Shown here one piece after another: positions 11,473 through 20,467 of a stretch of 27,590 bases of DNA (positions are counted from its first letter, which is position 1; each line of letters opens with the position of its first letter). The position numbers were made by a program, and so were the translations under genes. Source of the stretch: a virus; the IMG/VR virus record IMGVR_UViG_3300032134_000015, positions 1 to 27,590 of that record; one strand, given 5' to 3'. Under the pieces are notes generated by a model, which saw only the letters and a list, made by a program, of their open reading frames with translations, did no database searches and had not been told where the DNA came from.

Positions 11473-11945
11473 CAGAAGCTAAACAGCCAGGATTACGCAG
11501 ACCCTCTAAAGGACTATTCCAAGAGTTTAATGCTAATGGAGAATACTCCCTAGCTAAATGGAAAGACGAATTTATTTCTATTGCTGACCCTACTGAATAT
11601 GAAGCAGCCTTACTTCTAGCTGGCTCATGGGATGAATGGCAACGTATTAAAAGGGAATGGCCTGAGTTCCGTGATAGCATTCTTATTGATTGGCTGGCTG
11701 AAGTAGAGATCAAACTACGCTCTGAAGCGGTACGGCAGATATGTATGCAAGCTACTGATCCTAAAGGTACAGCAGCAGCTAAATGGATTGCAGAAGGTAA
11801 ATATAACCCGCGTAAAGCTGGTAAGCCTAGTAAGGCAGAAATTGAAAAACAGGCTAAAATTCAAGCCCGTGTAGATAACGAAGTAGATGATGACATTGCT
11901 CGTGTTATGAATACACAGGGCTTAAAACTCGTTGAGGTAAAATAG
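11469..11945 (+). CDS. Probable terminase small subunit (158 aa)
   Basis: The C-terminal half has the pattern GTAAAKWIAEGKY..RKAGKPSKAEIEKQAKI.........DDDIARVM. I know this from small-terminase/DNA-packaging proteins of podoviruses (AAAKWLAE...KR.AGRPSK.EIE....I). The N-terminal half is helical with many aromatic residues (YSLAKWKDEFISIADPTEYE, WDEWQRIKREWPEF). It would recognise the packaging site and hand DNA to the large subunit encoded one gene downstream. It overlaps the previous gene by four bases. No clear helix-turn-helix is visible, so the assignment rests on the C-terminal pattern and position. Confidence 0.65.
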   Translation: MTEAKQPGLRRPSKGLFQEFNANGEYSLAKWKDEFISIADPTEYEAALLLAGSWDEWQRIKREWPEFRDSILIDWLAEVEIKLRSEAVRQICMQATDPKGTAAAKWIAEGKYNPRKAGKPSKAEIEKQAKIQARVDNEVDDDIARVMNTQGLKLVEVK

Positions 11946-13160
11946 ATGGCACACAAGGTTGGTCATAAGAAAAACGTTCGTAAGCCTGGAGAATCAGCCT
12001 TCACGTACAAAGGATCAAAAACTTTTGCAAAAATAATGAATAGAACTACGCAATCTCGTAGGGCTAGACAGATTAGTAGCGCAGTTGTACCTAAGCCTAA
12101 GATTAGTAAGGCGAGTTCAGTGCGTGAACCTGGGACTAAGGCAGTAGGCAAAGCTACTACACCAGCTAAGATTACAGGTAACACCTACACGCCTAAACCA
12201 CGTAAGAACCAGAAAAATGTAAGGGCTGTTATTAGTAAAACTCCAAAGCCTGTTAAAAAGCAGGTTCATCCGAAGCCTTCCATCCGACCTAGCTCTAAAT
12301 CCTCTAGTGTCCGCCCTCCTGTGGAGAAGGTATCTAAGCCTATCACCAAAGCTAAAGGCACCTCTCCTTCTAATATTGAGCAAGTAAGTGTGTCTAAGCA
12401 TACTCCTAAGCCTAGTAAGAAATACAAAGGAGTTTCCCCTTCTGGTATTGAGCAAGTAAGTGTGTCTAAGTATATCCCACCTAAAAGCTCTGGAAATAAA
12501 CAACATCAAGCGGAAGATATTGCACAAGTACCCACAGGACAAAAAGAGCGTGACCCTGCGAAGGTTGCGAAGTCAATATACCGAGCATTTTTCCCGACCT
12601 TCAGGCCCGAAAAGAAAAGCAAGATCACAACTAGTAAGCCAAAGACTACTACTGCTAATATGTATGCAAAGACACCTGGAGATCAACATCCTCCTGCCGC
12701 ATCTAATAGAGGGAAGATACCTCCTAGCACCTTAGCAGGGCGTAAAATAAAAGGTAAAACAGGAGTTGATAGTAAGCATACTGGAATATTAGACTCAGCA
12801 TCTAAAATGGAAGCTAAGAGAAATGCCAAACCCGCACCTAGAGATAAAAATACTCCAAATAAAATAGTAAATACACCGAAGATAAACTCTCGTGTAATGG
12901 ATACTAGTGAAGACCCGAATGCTGTACCACCGCCCCTCAACACACCGACCAACCCTCCCAAACGAACCCAAGACATTGACCGTATGAATATGGAGTCTAA
13001 GCGAGAAGCTCAACCAGCCGCAGCTAAACCTAAATCTCTTGAAGACAGGTTTGGTCAAGCAGTGTCTAATTTCTTTAGGCTACCTCATAGCTTTGAAAGT
13101 GGTGTCAAGGGAACGTCCTCTTACAAGACTAAACACTTCAAGCCTAAGAAGAAGAAATAA
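11946..13160 (+). CDS. 404-aa basic, disordered Lys/Pro/Ser-rich protein
   Basis: The start immediately follows the small-terminase stop. The whole product is low-complexity: Lys, Pro, Ser and Thr dominate, with blocks such as KTPKPVKKQVHPKPSIRP and KPNSR-like repeats. Two adjacent repeats, KGTSPSNIEQVSVSKH and KGVSPSGIEQVSVSKY, are spaced 24 residues apart and share 25 identical bases (12374-12398 and 12446-12470). No folded domain is evident except perhaps the last 50 residues (SLEDRFGQAVSNFFRLPHSF). It ends in KTKHFKPKKKK. It may be a DNA-binding or head-internal protein. The family is unknown. Confidence 0.75.
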   Translation: MAHKVGHKKNVRKPGESAFTYKGSKTFAKIMNRTTQSRRARQISSAVVPKPKISKASSVREPGTKAVGKATTPAKITGNTYTPKPRKNQKNVRAVISKTPKPVKKQVHPKPSIRPSSKSSSVRPPVEKVSKPITKAKGTSPSNIEQVSVSKHTPKPSKKYKGVSPSGIEQVSVSKYIPPKSSGNKQHQAEDIAQVPTGQKERDPAKVAKSIYRAFFPTFRPEKKSKITTSKPKTTTANMYAKTPGDQHPPAASNRGKIPPSTLAGRKIKGKTGVDSKHTGILDSASKMEAKRNAKPAPRDKNTPNKIVNTPKINSRVMDTSEDPNAVPPPLNTPTNPPKRTQDIDRMNMESKREAQPAAAKPKSLEDRFGQAVSNFFRLPHSFESGVKGTSSYKTKHFKPKKKK

Positions 13161-13163
13161 AGT

Positions 13164-14741
13164 ATGGATTGGGTTGACGCTGATAAGCTGTACTCTGGTA
13201 GTGGGCTAAGTAAAGTCCAGAAAGACCTTCGTGCTGCTGCAGTAAACACCTTTGAGGCATTTATCCGCCTTGTAGCCCCTTATCAATTAATGGCACACTG
13301 TCATATAGAAATGACTAAGTGGGCACAACATCATAGCAATGAAAATCTACTGCTACTCTGGCCTCGTGATCATGGTAAAAGTAGATACTCTGCATTCTAC
13401 GCAGCTTGGGAGGTTGTTCGTGATCCTGCAACTACCATCATCTATGCTTCTGCTACTGCTGAAAAAGCAGAGGAACAATTACGATTTATTAAATCCATCC
13501 TCGACAGCAAGATTGTGGCAAGATACTTCCCAGGACTTATATTACCCGAAGAAGGACGTAGAGAAGCCTGGAATAAAACCTTTATCGTAGTTGACCACCC
13601 TTATCGTAAGTCAGAAGGTGTTGTTGATAGTACGATAATGACTTGTGGACTAGAAAAGACTATTACTGGTAAGCACTGCAAGAAGCTAATCTTGGATGAT
13701 GTTGTTGTCCCTGAAAACAATACCGAGATAGGACGTAGGGATGTTAATTCATGGGTAGCACAAGCCTGTTCCATTATGAGTGCTGAAAGTTCTATGCTCG
13801 TAGTAGGTACTCGTTACCACCCTAAAGACGCTTACCAGCTTATGATGGATATGGCATACGATGACCCAGAAGAAGATGAGAACGGTGAAGTAACAACTAC
13901 TGAAACTCCTATGTTCCAAGTTATGATGGACAATGTAGAGGAAGATGGCGAATTCCTCTGGCCCCGACAGCAAAGGAAAGACGGTAAATACTTTGGCTTC
14001 AATGCCACGGTCCTGGCTAAGAAAAAGGCTGTATATGAAAGCCTTGGAGAGATCACCCAATTCTACGCCCAGTACTACAACGATCCAAACGATAAGTCAA
14101 CGGCTCCTATTAGTAGAGACTTATTTAAGTACTACAAGAAAGAAGAAGTAGAATATGTGGCTGGGTTATGGACTATCGCGGGAAGACCCGTTTGGATGTA
14201 CGCAGCAGTTGACATGGCGGCAAGTACTAAAGATTCTGCCGACTACACTGTTATTACTGTTGGAGCTATTGATGATGAAGGCAACCGTTATGTGGTTGAC
14301 ATTGATAGGTTCAAATCCACGAAGACATCCGAGATACTGGCTCGTTTGCGACATGCGTATGAACGCTATATGTTTAAGAAATTGCGAATTGAAGCCGTGT
14401 CAGGCTTTAGACTCGTTGCACAAGATTTGGCAGATAGACTGACGGAGATGGGTATACGCATCCCTATTGATTTGTATATACCCCCTAACACCGAAGGCAA
14501 GTTTGCCAGGGTTAACGGCATATTAGAACCTCTCTACCAAAGTGGTGCTATTTACCACTACCGAGGTGGTAACTGCCAGGTATTAGAAGATGAGCTAGTA
14601 TCCGTAAACCCGCTCCATGATGACACAAAGGATGCATGGGCTATGTGTGTAGACCTTATGGTTAAACCAATTCAAAGACAGCAGCAATCTAATCAAAATG
14701 TTGTTAAGTTTCATAAACGCTTCGGAGGCATTGCAGCCTAA
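13164..14741 (+). CDS. Terminase large subunit
   Basis: A 525-aa ATPase-nuclease that pumps DNA into the prohead. ATPase: Walker A WPRDHGKS at 66-73, Walker B LILDDVV at 175-181, coupling motif SMLVVGTRYHPKD at 210-222. RNase H-like nuclease: Asp350 in AAVDMAAS, Glu410 in RIEAVSG, and the Asp486/487/490 cluster in HDDTKDAW, giving the usual three acidic metal ligands. Length and order fit podovirus terminases. The stop shares its last base with the portal ATG. The Shine-Dalgarno is weak (AAGAAGAAATAAAGT), so the gene may be translated at modest level, as is usual for terminases. Confidence 0.96.
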   Translation: MDWVDADKLYSGSGLSKVQKDLRAAAVNTFEAFIRLVAPYQLMAHCHIEMTKWAQHHSNENLLLLWPRDHGKSRYSAFYAAWEVVRDPATTIIYASATAEKAEEQLRFIKSILDSKIVARYFPGLILPEEGRREAWNKTFIVVDHPYRKSEGVVDSTIMTCGLEKTITGKHCKKLILDDVVVPENNTEIGRRDVNSWVAQACSIMSAESSMLVVGTRYHPKDAYQLMMDMAYDDPEEDENGEVTTTETPMFQVMMDNVEEDGEFLWPRQQRKDGKYFGFNATVLAKKKAVYESLGEITQFYAQYYNDPNDKSTAPISRDLFKYYKKEEVEYVAGLWTIAGRPVWMYAAVDMAASTKDSADYTVITVGAIDDEGNRYVVDIDRFKSTKTSEILARLRHAYERYMFKKLRIEAVSGFRLVAQDLADRLTEMGIRIPIDLYIPPNTEGKFARVNGILEPLYQSGAIYHYRGGNCQVLEDELVSVNPLHDDTKDAWAMCVDLMVKPIQRQQQSNQNVVKFHKRFGGIAA

Positions 14742-16591
14742 TGAGTAAAGCTAGTAGTAGCGGGCACACACTGTCTGTAGAAGACGTTAATGATGTTGCT
14801 GTACGCATCTCTGAAATGTGGATGCGATACAATACAGAGCGCCGTAACGCATTGTCTCTTAATGAAGAGGCCCGTAGATTTGTCTACGCTACTGATATTG
14901 ATAGCACCTCTGCTGCTGACCTCCCGCATAAGAATAGAACCCACCAACCTAAGCTGACACAGATTGCTGACACACTTAAAAGTCAATACTTTGAAGCATC
15001 ACTATCTATGCCACAATTCTTTAAGTTCCCTGCTCCCAAAAAAGTAACACCTGGAGTAGCTAGAGCTATGGAAAAATGGCTTATGGTAAAATTAGAACAA
15101 CGTAAGTTTCGTGAGACAGTAGGCCGTGAGCTTGTGGGAGATTTTGTAGATTACGGTAATTGCTTTGTATGCGTTGACTACATTATTGAACGAGATAATA
15201 ATGGTGAAGTAATCTATAAAGGGCCAGATTGGAAACGTATCTCCCCTATGGATACAGTGTTTAATCCTAGAGAAAAGTTCCATAGAAGTGCTAAGATTGA
15301 ACGATGCCAATTCCATGTAGCGGACGTTAAAGACTTCCCTAATAAATACCCTAATGCAGGATTTAAGAAAGGTGTTATTGATAAGGCCATAGGTACACGC
15401 CACCCGGAAGGTATTGATGATTGGATTGAAGTAATCAAGAACCGTGGCATCAATATGGACGGCTACGGTGGATTTGACCAATATTTTAAACAAGACCTTG
15501 CTGAAATCCTGATCTATCGTGGTGATGTATTTAACCCCGCTACAGGGGCCATCCAACGTAATCGTGTTGTGTATGTTATGGATAAAGTGCATGTTATCCG
15601 TAATGAGCCTTCACGATCTCCTGCAGGATTTAGTGGCATCCACCATGCAGGATGGCGACTGCGCCCTGATAACTCGTGGGCACAAGGACCACTAGACAAC
15701 CTAGTAGGTATGCAGCACAGGATCGATCATCTTGAAAACCTTAAAGCTGATGTGTTTGATGTTATTGCACAACCAGTGTTGTTTATTAAAGGCGATGATG
15801 TCCAAACACCCTCAGAAGGCTACCGACCAGGGGCTGAATATTTCGGTGGGGTAGATAGCGATGTCCGTGTAATCGTGCCTGATGCAACAGCTTTAAATGC
15901 AGACACACAAATAAATAACTACCATCGTATGATGGAGGAAATGGCAGGTGCTCCCCCTGAAACACGAGGTATCCGTACTCCTGGCGAGAAAACTGCGTTT
16001 GAAGTTAGTAAGTTAGACCAAAATGCTACCATGATGTTCGTAGATAAAGCTCGTTTGTTTGAGCGTATGATTGAGAATATGCTTAAAGAGACTTTTGAAT
16101 TAATGCTTATGAACTTTGACATTGAAGACTATGTTGAAATTTTTGGTGAGGATGCAGAATCAGAAGGATTACAATCCCTATCACAACAAAGCTCCTTATC
16201 AAGGGGTGAATTTGTCGCTATCGGTGCCCGCCATTGGACACGTAGAAATCGTGAGTCTCTTGAAATGAAAGAATTTATGAGTGGGCCTATGCAAGACCCG
16301 AAAGTAAGGGCGCATGTTAGTGGTGTCAAGCTAGCTAATTTTTGGGAACGTAAATTAAATATTGAAGACGAAGGGATTGTCGAAGAGTATGCAGGAATTA
16401 AAGAAGATGTCCACCTTCAAGCAATCGCTCAAGAAGAAGCTAAAGCACTCCAAGGAGAGCAAGAAGGCGACCCCATCGGAGTCGGTGACGCTACCGGCAC
16501 TGGTGTTGAGACTTTTGCCGAAGAAGGGGGACAGGGAAACAGTAATCAGCCAAGCCCACAGCAGCCCGCAACTGCTGGACTTCCTGTATAA
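14741..16591 (+). CDS. Portal (head-tail connector) protein
   Basis: A 616-aa protein directly after TerL, starting within its stop. The pattern is that of podovirus portals: an N-terminal helical wing (VAVRISEMWMRYNTERRNAL), a long mixed alpha/beta middle with WKRISPMDTVFNPREK and FQFHVADV-like segments, the stem/crown part (TRGIRTPGEKTAFEVSKLDQ, then MFVDKARLFERMIENMLKET), and a Gln/Pro-rich disordered end. It forms the dodecameric ring at the packaging vertex, docking terminase and later the tail. The C-terminal tail overlaps the start of the next small gene in another frame. Confidence 0.93.
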   Translation: MSKASSSGHTLSVEDVNDVAVRISEMWMRYNTERRNALSLNEEARRFVYATDIDSTSAADLPHKNRTHQPKLTQIADTLKSQYFEASLSMPQFFKFPAPKKVTPGVARAMEKWLMVKLEQRKFRETVGRELVGDFVDYGNCFVCVDYIIERDNNGEVIYKGPDWKRISPMDTVFNPREKFHRSAKIERCQFHVADVKDFPNKYPNAGFKKGVIDKAIGTRHPEGIDDWIEVIKNRGINMDGYGGFDQYFKQDLAEILIYRGDVFNPATGAIQRNRVVYVMDKVHVIRNEPSRSPAGFSGIHHAGWRLRPDNSWAQGPLDNLVGMQHRIDHLENLKADVFDVIAQPVLFIKGDDVQTPSEGYRPGAEYFGGVDSDVRVIVPDATALNADTQINNYHRMMEEMAGAPPETRGIRTPGEKTAFEVSKLDQNATMMFVDKARLFERMIENMLKETFELMLMNFDIEDYVEIFGEDAESEGLQSLSQQSSLSRGEFVAIGARHWTRRNRESLEMKEFMSGPMQDPKVRAHVSGVKLANFWERKLNIEDEGIVEEYAGIKEDVHLQAIAQEEAKALQGEQEGDPIGVGDATGTGVETFAEEGGQGNSNQPSPQQPATAGLPV

Positions 16592-16712
16592 CTTACTACT
16601 TGATGACTATGCAGACGGCCTACTGGAATCCTCTAACAAAGTAGATTCTATAGGCAAGGCTAAGGAAGCCAAACGTATTTTTGAAATTTTGAAAGGACTA
16701 GAAAATGACTGA
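16485..16712 (+). CDS. Small protein between portal and scaffold (about 75 aa)
   Basis: The frame ends LLDFLYNLLLDDYADGLLES...IGKAKEAKRIFEILKGLEND, a sensible two-helix protein, and the DNA 16592-16704 is otherwise unexplained. No ATG is available. GTG 16485 with GGAG three bases before it is my best start; GTG 16503 and TTG 16515 are alternatives. It overlaps the disordered portal tail by 107 bases and the scaffold start by eight. A small helical protein at this place could be a head-assembly accessory. No family is recognised. Confidence 0.55.
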   Translation: MTLPALVLRLLPKKGDRETVISQAHSSPQLLDFLYNLLLDDYADGLLESSNKVDSIGKAKEAKRIFEILKGLEND

Positions 16713-17481
16713 AGCAGCGTTGACCGACGCTCTTGAAACCGTCGAAGTACCGGAAGCTAGTTACCAACCAGCCCCGGAAGATAGCCCCAAGTCAGAACCA
16801 GCTTATATAGATACCCTAGTAGGTGATGGTAAGAAGTACTCCTCTACTGACGAACTGGCTAAAGCATACCATCATGCGAGCTTGCATATTGAAGAATTAA
16901 AAGGTGATTTGCAAGAATTCAAAGGTGGTAAAGAGGCTCTAAATGAGCTTTTAGACGAAATTCGTAATTCCAAACCGGAAGAGAGCAACGATACCCCGGC
17001 CCCACCACAAGCCCCGGTTGAGACTCAAATTCAAACGGAAGATGTAGCGAAGATCGTGAATGATCAATTTATGCAGCGAGAAGCTACAGCAAAGGCGGAA
17101 GCCAATGTAGCCACATCTATGAATAAATTGGTCGAGGTATACGGCTCTGAGATGCAAGTCAAAGCTGCCGTTACCAAGGCTGTAGGTTCCGACGAAAGCG
17201 TTAAGAACATTATTGATAATCTTAGCCGATCTAACCCGGAAACTACAGTTAAATTCATCACCGGGATTGTTCCTACTTCCGAAATGGATGTTAGTAATAC
17301 CCCGGCTGTCAATAACTCTTCTGGAGAACCTCAACCGTTTGAAGGACAGTTAACTTGGGCTAAATGTCGAGAGGTCAAAAAGGATAACCCTCGCATTTAT
17401 AAGAGTGCTGCATTCCGTAAGCAAATTGAAGTGGCTGCTGCCGAAGCTGCGGAAAAGGGTGTTGACTTCTTTGCAACTTAA
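16705..17481 (+). CDS. Capsid assembly scaffolding protein
   Basis: A 258-aa acidic, helical, Ala/Glu/Lys-rich protein just before the capsid gene, as scaffolds are in T7-like phages. The N-terminus is acidic and Pro-rich (PEASYQPAPEDSPKSEPAY). Residues 50-145 are predicted coiled coil with a Pro-rich break (about 92-107). The C-terminus is a basic/Ala helix (YKSAAFRKQIEVAAAEAAEK), the usual capsid-binding element. AAAGGA precedes the ATG. It guides prohead assembly and leaves before or during packaging. Confidence 0.86.
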   Translation: MTEAALTDALETVEVPEASYQPAPEDSPKSEPAYIDTLVGDGKKYSSTDELAKAYHHASLHIEELKGDLQEFKGGKEALNELLDEIRNSKPEESNDTPAPPQAPVETQIQTEDVAKIVNDQFMQREATAKAEANVATSMNKLVEVYGSEMQVKAAVTKAVGSDESVKNIIDNLSRSNPETTVKFITGIVPTSEMDVSNTPAVNNSSGEPQPFEGQLTWAKCREVKKDNPRIYKSAAFRKQIEVAAAEAAEKGVDFFAT

Positions 17482-17497
17482 CTAAGGAGGAATCAAG

Positions 17498-18430
17498 ATG
17501 GCTCTTGATACATCAAATAACTCCTCATTGATCCGTACTAATGTATGGGCTAATGAAGTTAAAGATGTTCTGCAAGAGGAGCTTATGATGGATTCTCATG
17601 TCCGTTGGATTACTGAGTTTCCTGATGGCGACACGCTGAACATCCCTACCCTGTCAGAAATGACGGTTCGTAACTACTCCGAAGGTGCCCAGGTCACGCT
17701 TGACGACCCGACCACGGGTAACTTCACCTTGACGATTGACAAGTACTATCAGTCGGGCTTCAAAATTCCCGAGAAGTTCCGCCATGATAGCTTCTATGTC
17801 AGCGTTGCCGAAAGCAACTTCGTACAGAAGTTAACCCGTGCCCTTCTTGAACAGAAGGAATCGGATATCGCTAACCTGCAGACGGATCAGACTGCTTCTA
17901 ACCCGAACACCATCAATAGCGTTGACCACCGCTATGTTGCTACGGGCACGAATGAAGTCATGACTCTGGCTGATATCCAGAAAGCTAAGTTGGCTTTGGA
18001 TAAAGCAAAGGTTATGCGAGGCAACCGCCGTGCGTTTGTTGACCCGTCCGTGACATATCAGTTGCAACAGATCAGCAATGTCATCCAGCAGGACGTATAC
18101 GGGTCTAACGCCCATGTCAGAGAAGGCATGAACGGTACGGCCTATGTTGGTCGCTTTGCTGGCTTCGATCTTTTCGAATCACTGTTCCTTGATAGCGGTG
18201 TTACGGAAACGATCACGGCAACTGCTCCTTCTGCGGGTTCGGCAACTGGTACAAGCGCCTTTGTCAATATGTTCCTTGGTGAAGAAGCCTTCATTGGTGC
18301 CATGCGAGCCATGCCTGACATGGATGCTTGGTACGATAACAACACCCGTTCAGACGTTTACCACGTTACGATGCGGTACGGCATTAAGCTGTTCCGCCCG
18401 GAATCGTTGGTTTGCGTTCTGAGCGAATAG
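17498..18430 (+). CDS. Major capsid protein, HK97 fold
   Basis: A 310-aa protein after the scaffold with a strong TAAGGAGGAA site. Features of an HK97-fold coat are an N-terminal helix region (SSLIRTNVWANEVKDVLQEE), an E-loop/strand segment (TLNIPTLSEMTVRNYSEGAQ), a spine helix region (ADIQKAKLALDKAKVMRGNR) and RAFVDPSVTYQLQ with a P-domain pattern. The C-terminus has VTMRYGIKLFRPESLVCVL, as in T7-like coats. Codons are markedly GC-ending (ACG, CCG, AAC, TTC), unlike the terminase and tail genes, consistent with very high expression. No cleavage site is obvious. Confidence 0.9.
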   Translation: MALDTSNNSSLIRTNVWANEVKDVLQEELMMDSHVRWITEFPDGDTLNIPTLSEMTVRNYSEGAQVTLDDPTTGNFTLTIDKYYQSGFKIPEKFRHDSFYVSVAESNFVQKLTRALLEQKESDIANLQTDQTASNPNTINSVDHRYVATGTNEVMTLADIQKAKLALDKAKVMRGNRRAFVDPSVTYQLQQISNVIQQDVYGSNAHVREGMNGTAYVGRFAGFDLFESLFLDSGVTETITATAPSAGSATGTSAFVNMFLGEEAFIGAMRAMPDMDAWYDNNTRSDVYHVTMRYGIKLFRPESLVCVLSE

Positions 18431-18442
18431 GGAGGATATGAC

Positions 18443-18964
18443 ATGACGCAAGCTCGTACTCCCGCTGGTTCTGCCGCAGGTGCAGGTGCCGGTGAATACC
18501 TTGTAGATGCCACCCAAATTCCCACCGCAATTACGTGGGAAGATCAGGTGGGCTACACCAACCGCATGAAAGATGGTATGGCTGTGTATCTTAAAGATGC
18601 ATCCACCTCTGCTGACTTCGTGTGGACTATTGTGGCTGAAGATAATGGCCGCATCTCTGAACTCAAGTATGCTAACGGTGCAGTCGCTATGGACGGCTCC
18701 GTTGGATGGGAACTCCAGTTCCTTAACTTGAGCAACTCTAGTGATGTCCTTGGTTACTTTGGTATTGGTTCCGGTACGGAAGCCGCCAAAGGAACTGATA
18801 ACGACACTGCTGTTGCTGCTAATGGTGCTGCAGAGATTCTCTGCACGGAAGCCAGTGGCCGCTTCAACAAAGGCGACGTTATCAAGTGCATCGCTGACCG
18901 TGACGGCACGACTGGTGTTGGGCAGTTCCAACTCGTCTTGTCTTACGAGAACGAAGGCCGCTAG
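18443..18964 (+). CDS. Probable head decoration/structural protein (173 aa)
   Basis: It lies 12 bases after the capsid gene, with GGGAGGATATGAC ahead of the ATG. The N-terminus is flexible (MTQARTPAGSAAGAGAGEYL); the rest is beta-rich with Ser/Gly/Ala/Thr. It shares the GC-ending codon use of the capsid gene, suggesting equal abundance. A stem-loop follows its stop. It is probably a capsid-bound decoration protein. No family is recognised, so the role is inferred from position, composition and codon bias. Confidence 0.68.
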   Translation: MTQARTPAGSAAGAGAGEYLVDATQIPTAITWEDQVGYTNRMKDGMAVYLKDASTSADFVWTIVAEDNGRISELKYANGAVAMDGSVGWELQFLNLSNSSDVLGYFGIGSGTEAAKGTDNDTAVAANGAAEILCTEASGRFNKGDVIKCIADRDGTTGVGQFQLVLSYENEGR

Positions 18965-18977
18965 GACTAGGATTGTT

Positions 18978-19001
18978 GGGGAGGGGTTTTGGCTCCTCCC
19001 C
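18978..19001 (+). other. Stem-loop after capsid genes
   Basis: GGGGAGG (18978-18984) pairs with CCTCCCC (18995-19001) across a ten-base loop. The following bases are ACTATCTCTTAT, without a proper T-tract, so it may be a leaky terminator or an mRNA-stabilising hairpin that lowers downstream expression relative to the capsid. Confidence 0.6.
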
Positions 19002-19024
19002 ACTATCTCTTATAGGAGACACAA

Positions 19025-19489
19025 ATGGCAACCGCCCACTCTACACTAACCGGATCGGACTTGCATGAGCCTAAAGGGGCGGCTGCTGCAAATGCCGATG
19101 AGATTTACATCGCTAATGGGTCAGGGAGTGGTTCCTGGACTGCTGCTGATAATAACATTTACCTCATACTAGAACTAGATAACATAAGTACTGCAAGCTC
19201 CACATGGCTACCTTCCCCTTGTACAGGTACTGTTTCTAGTATCCAAACAATTATTCATGGAGCTATCACCTCTGCTGATGCTATAGTCACGGCAGAGATC
19301 AATGGAACCCTTATCACAGGTAGCTCGATTACTATAGCACAGTCTGGTAGTGCTGCCGGTGATGTGGATAGCTCTACTCCTTCCGCTGCTAACACACTAG
19401 CTATTGGTAATAAAATAGAAATTATTACAAACGGAGGTTCTACCAATGCTGTCCGTATGACTGCTGTTCTTACTGTTACCCCCACCTAA
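19025..19489 (+). CDS. Beta-rich virion protein, HEPKG motif (154 aa)
   Basis: It starts MATAHSTLTGSDLHEPKGAA, then ANADEIYIANGSGSGSW. I know this N-terminal LTG.DLHEPKG...A....Y.A.G.GSG.W motif from phage head-fibre or decoration proteins and fibre-linked modules. The remainder is Ser/Thr/Ala/Gly/Ile-rich beta structure (TLITGSSITIAQSGSAAGDV). TATAGGAG precedes the ATG. It sits between the capsid genes and the tail genes. It is probably exposed on the virion surface. Confidence 0.72.
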   Translation: MATAHSTLTGSDLHEPKGAAAANADEIYIANGSGSGSWTAADNNIYLILELDNISTASSTWLPSPCTGTVSSIQTIIHGAITSADAIVTAEINGTLITGSSITIAQSGSAAGDVDSSTPSAANTLAIGNKIEIITNGGSTNAVRMTAVLTVTPT

Positions 19490-19499
19490 GAGGTAAGCT

Positions 19500-20249
19500 A
19501 TGAAGCTCACTCTTCTTGAAATCGTACAAGACATGCTTACTGCTACAGACTCAGAAAACGTGAATAACGTTGGTGAGACTGAGGATGCAGGTATGTGTGT
19601 CAATATTGCTAATCGGGAATTTGAGCGTCTTATCTCTAAGTTCCGGTGGAGACATACACGGACGTTTGGCAAGCTAGACACTACAAGCAATAAGCATGAA
19701 ATGACTATCCCTACTACTGCTGTTTCCTTAACTCCTGACACAATGTACTACTCAGGTGATAGGGTGTACTGGATGGACCCGGATAGGTTCCTTGCCTACA
19801 CTATCTCACGTAATACTTCTGAAAGTAATATCTCTGAAGTAGCTAATGTTAAAGTATTCACTGACCGTAACCCCCAATACTTCACTAGCTTTAATGATGC
19901 CACTATTACTTTTGACTCCTACCCCAATGCATCAGGACTTACTTCAGACGACACAGATGTAATTCTGTACGATAGCCCTACTAGCCGCCTAACTTCTGAC
20001 GGTGAGTATTTTGATCTACCCCCACAAGTATTCCCGGCATTAGTACAAAGATGTATTTATAGGGCTATGCTCGAAATTAAAGGTGACACACAAGGGGCAC
20101 AAGTTGCTAAACGAGATGCTGATAACACAATAGCAGCCCTCTCACGTAATGCAAGACTAGTAGACCAACCTGACGATAGACGTAAACATATCGTTCCTCG
20201 ACGCTCTATGAGGAACACTTTTAATAGGACTGAAAGGATACTTCCATAA
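19500..20249 (+). CDS. Tail tubular protein A (gp11-like)
   Basis: A 249-aa protein with the usual start (MKLTLLEIVQDMLTATDSEN), then NIANREFERLISKFRWRHTR, the conserved Arg/Trp-rich adaptor segment, and a C-terminal helical part ending RRSMRNTFNRTERILP. In T7, gp11 forms the adaptor ring under the portal that carries the nozzle. It is followed at once by a 72-aa gene and then the gp12-like gene. AAGAGGTAAGCT lies before ATG 19500. Its last base is the first base of the next ATG. Confidence 0.9.
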   Translation: MKLTLLEIVQDMLTATDSENVNNVGETEDAGMCVNIANREFERLISKFRWRHTRTFGKLDTTSNKHEMTIPTTAVSLTPDTMYYSGDRVYWMDPDRFLAYTISRNTSESNISEVANVKVFTDRNPQYFTSFNDATITFDSYPNASGLTSDDTDVILYDSPTSRLTSDGEYFDLPPQVFPALVQRCIYRAMLEIKGDTQGAQVAKRDADNTIAALSRNARLVDQPDDRRKHIVPRRSMRNTFNRTERILP

Positions 20250-20467
20250 TGCAAAAGGTGGATTTGACCGAATTCCCCAACGGCTCTGGCTGGCATGTAG
20301 TTCACGACCCTAACAATATGTGCTACAAGATTACGTCAGAAAAAGGACAAACTAAAAACGCAATATTCACGCAGAGAAGCTTTGCTGAAAAAGCCTTATA
20401 CGACTATCTCAAGAAAGTATCTGCACCGCCTAAGAAGGTTGGTCGCCCCAAAAAGACTGAGGTATAA
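20249..20467 (+). CDS. Small basic protein with C-terminal GRPKK (72 aa)
   Basis: A 72-aa product placed between tail tubular A and B, overlapping both by one base. It reads GWHVVHDPNNMCYKITSEKG, then a Lys-rich end APPKKVGRPKKTEV. GRPKK resembles an AT-hook core, so DNA-minor-groove contact is possible, but the motif is short. No family is recognised. It is probably a virion or assembly accessory, given the tight coupling. Confidence 0.7.
   Translation: MQKVDLTEFPNGSGWHVVHDPNNMCYKITSEKGQTKNAIFTQRSFAEKALYDYLKKVSAPPKKVGRPKKTEV

Noticed and set aside
14209-14214. TTGACA inside the terminase gene
   Set aside because: No -10 box at proper spacing; it encodes the conserved VDMA nuclease segment.
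15092-15592. Minus-strand ORF of 166 codons within portal
   Set aside because: Antisense shadow; the portal frame is fully coding and no minus signals are present.
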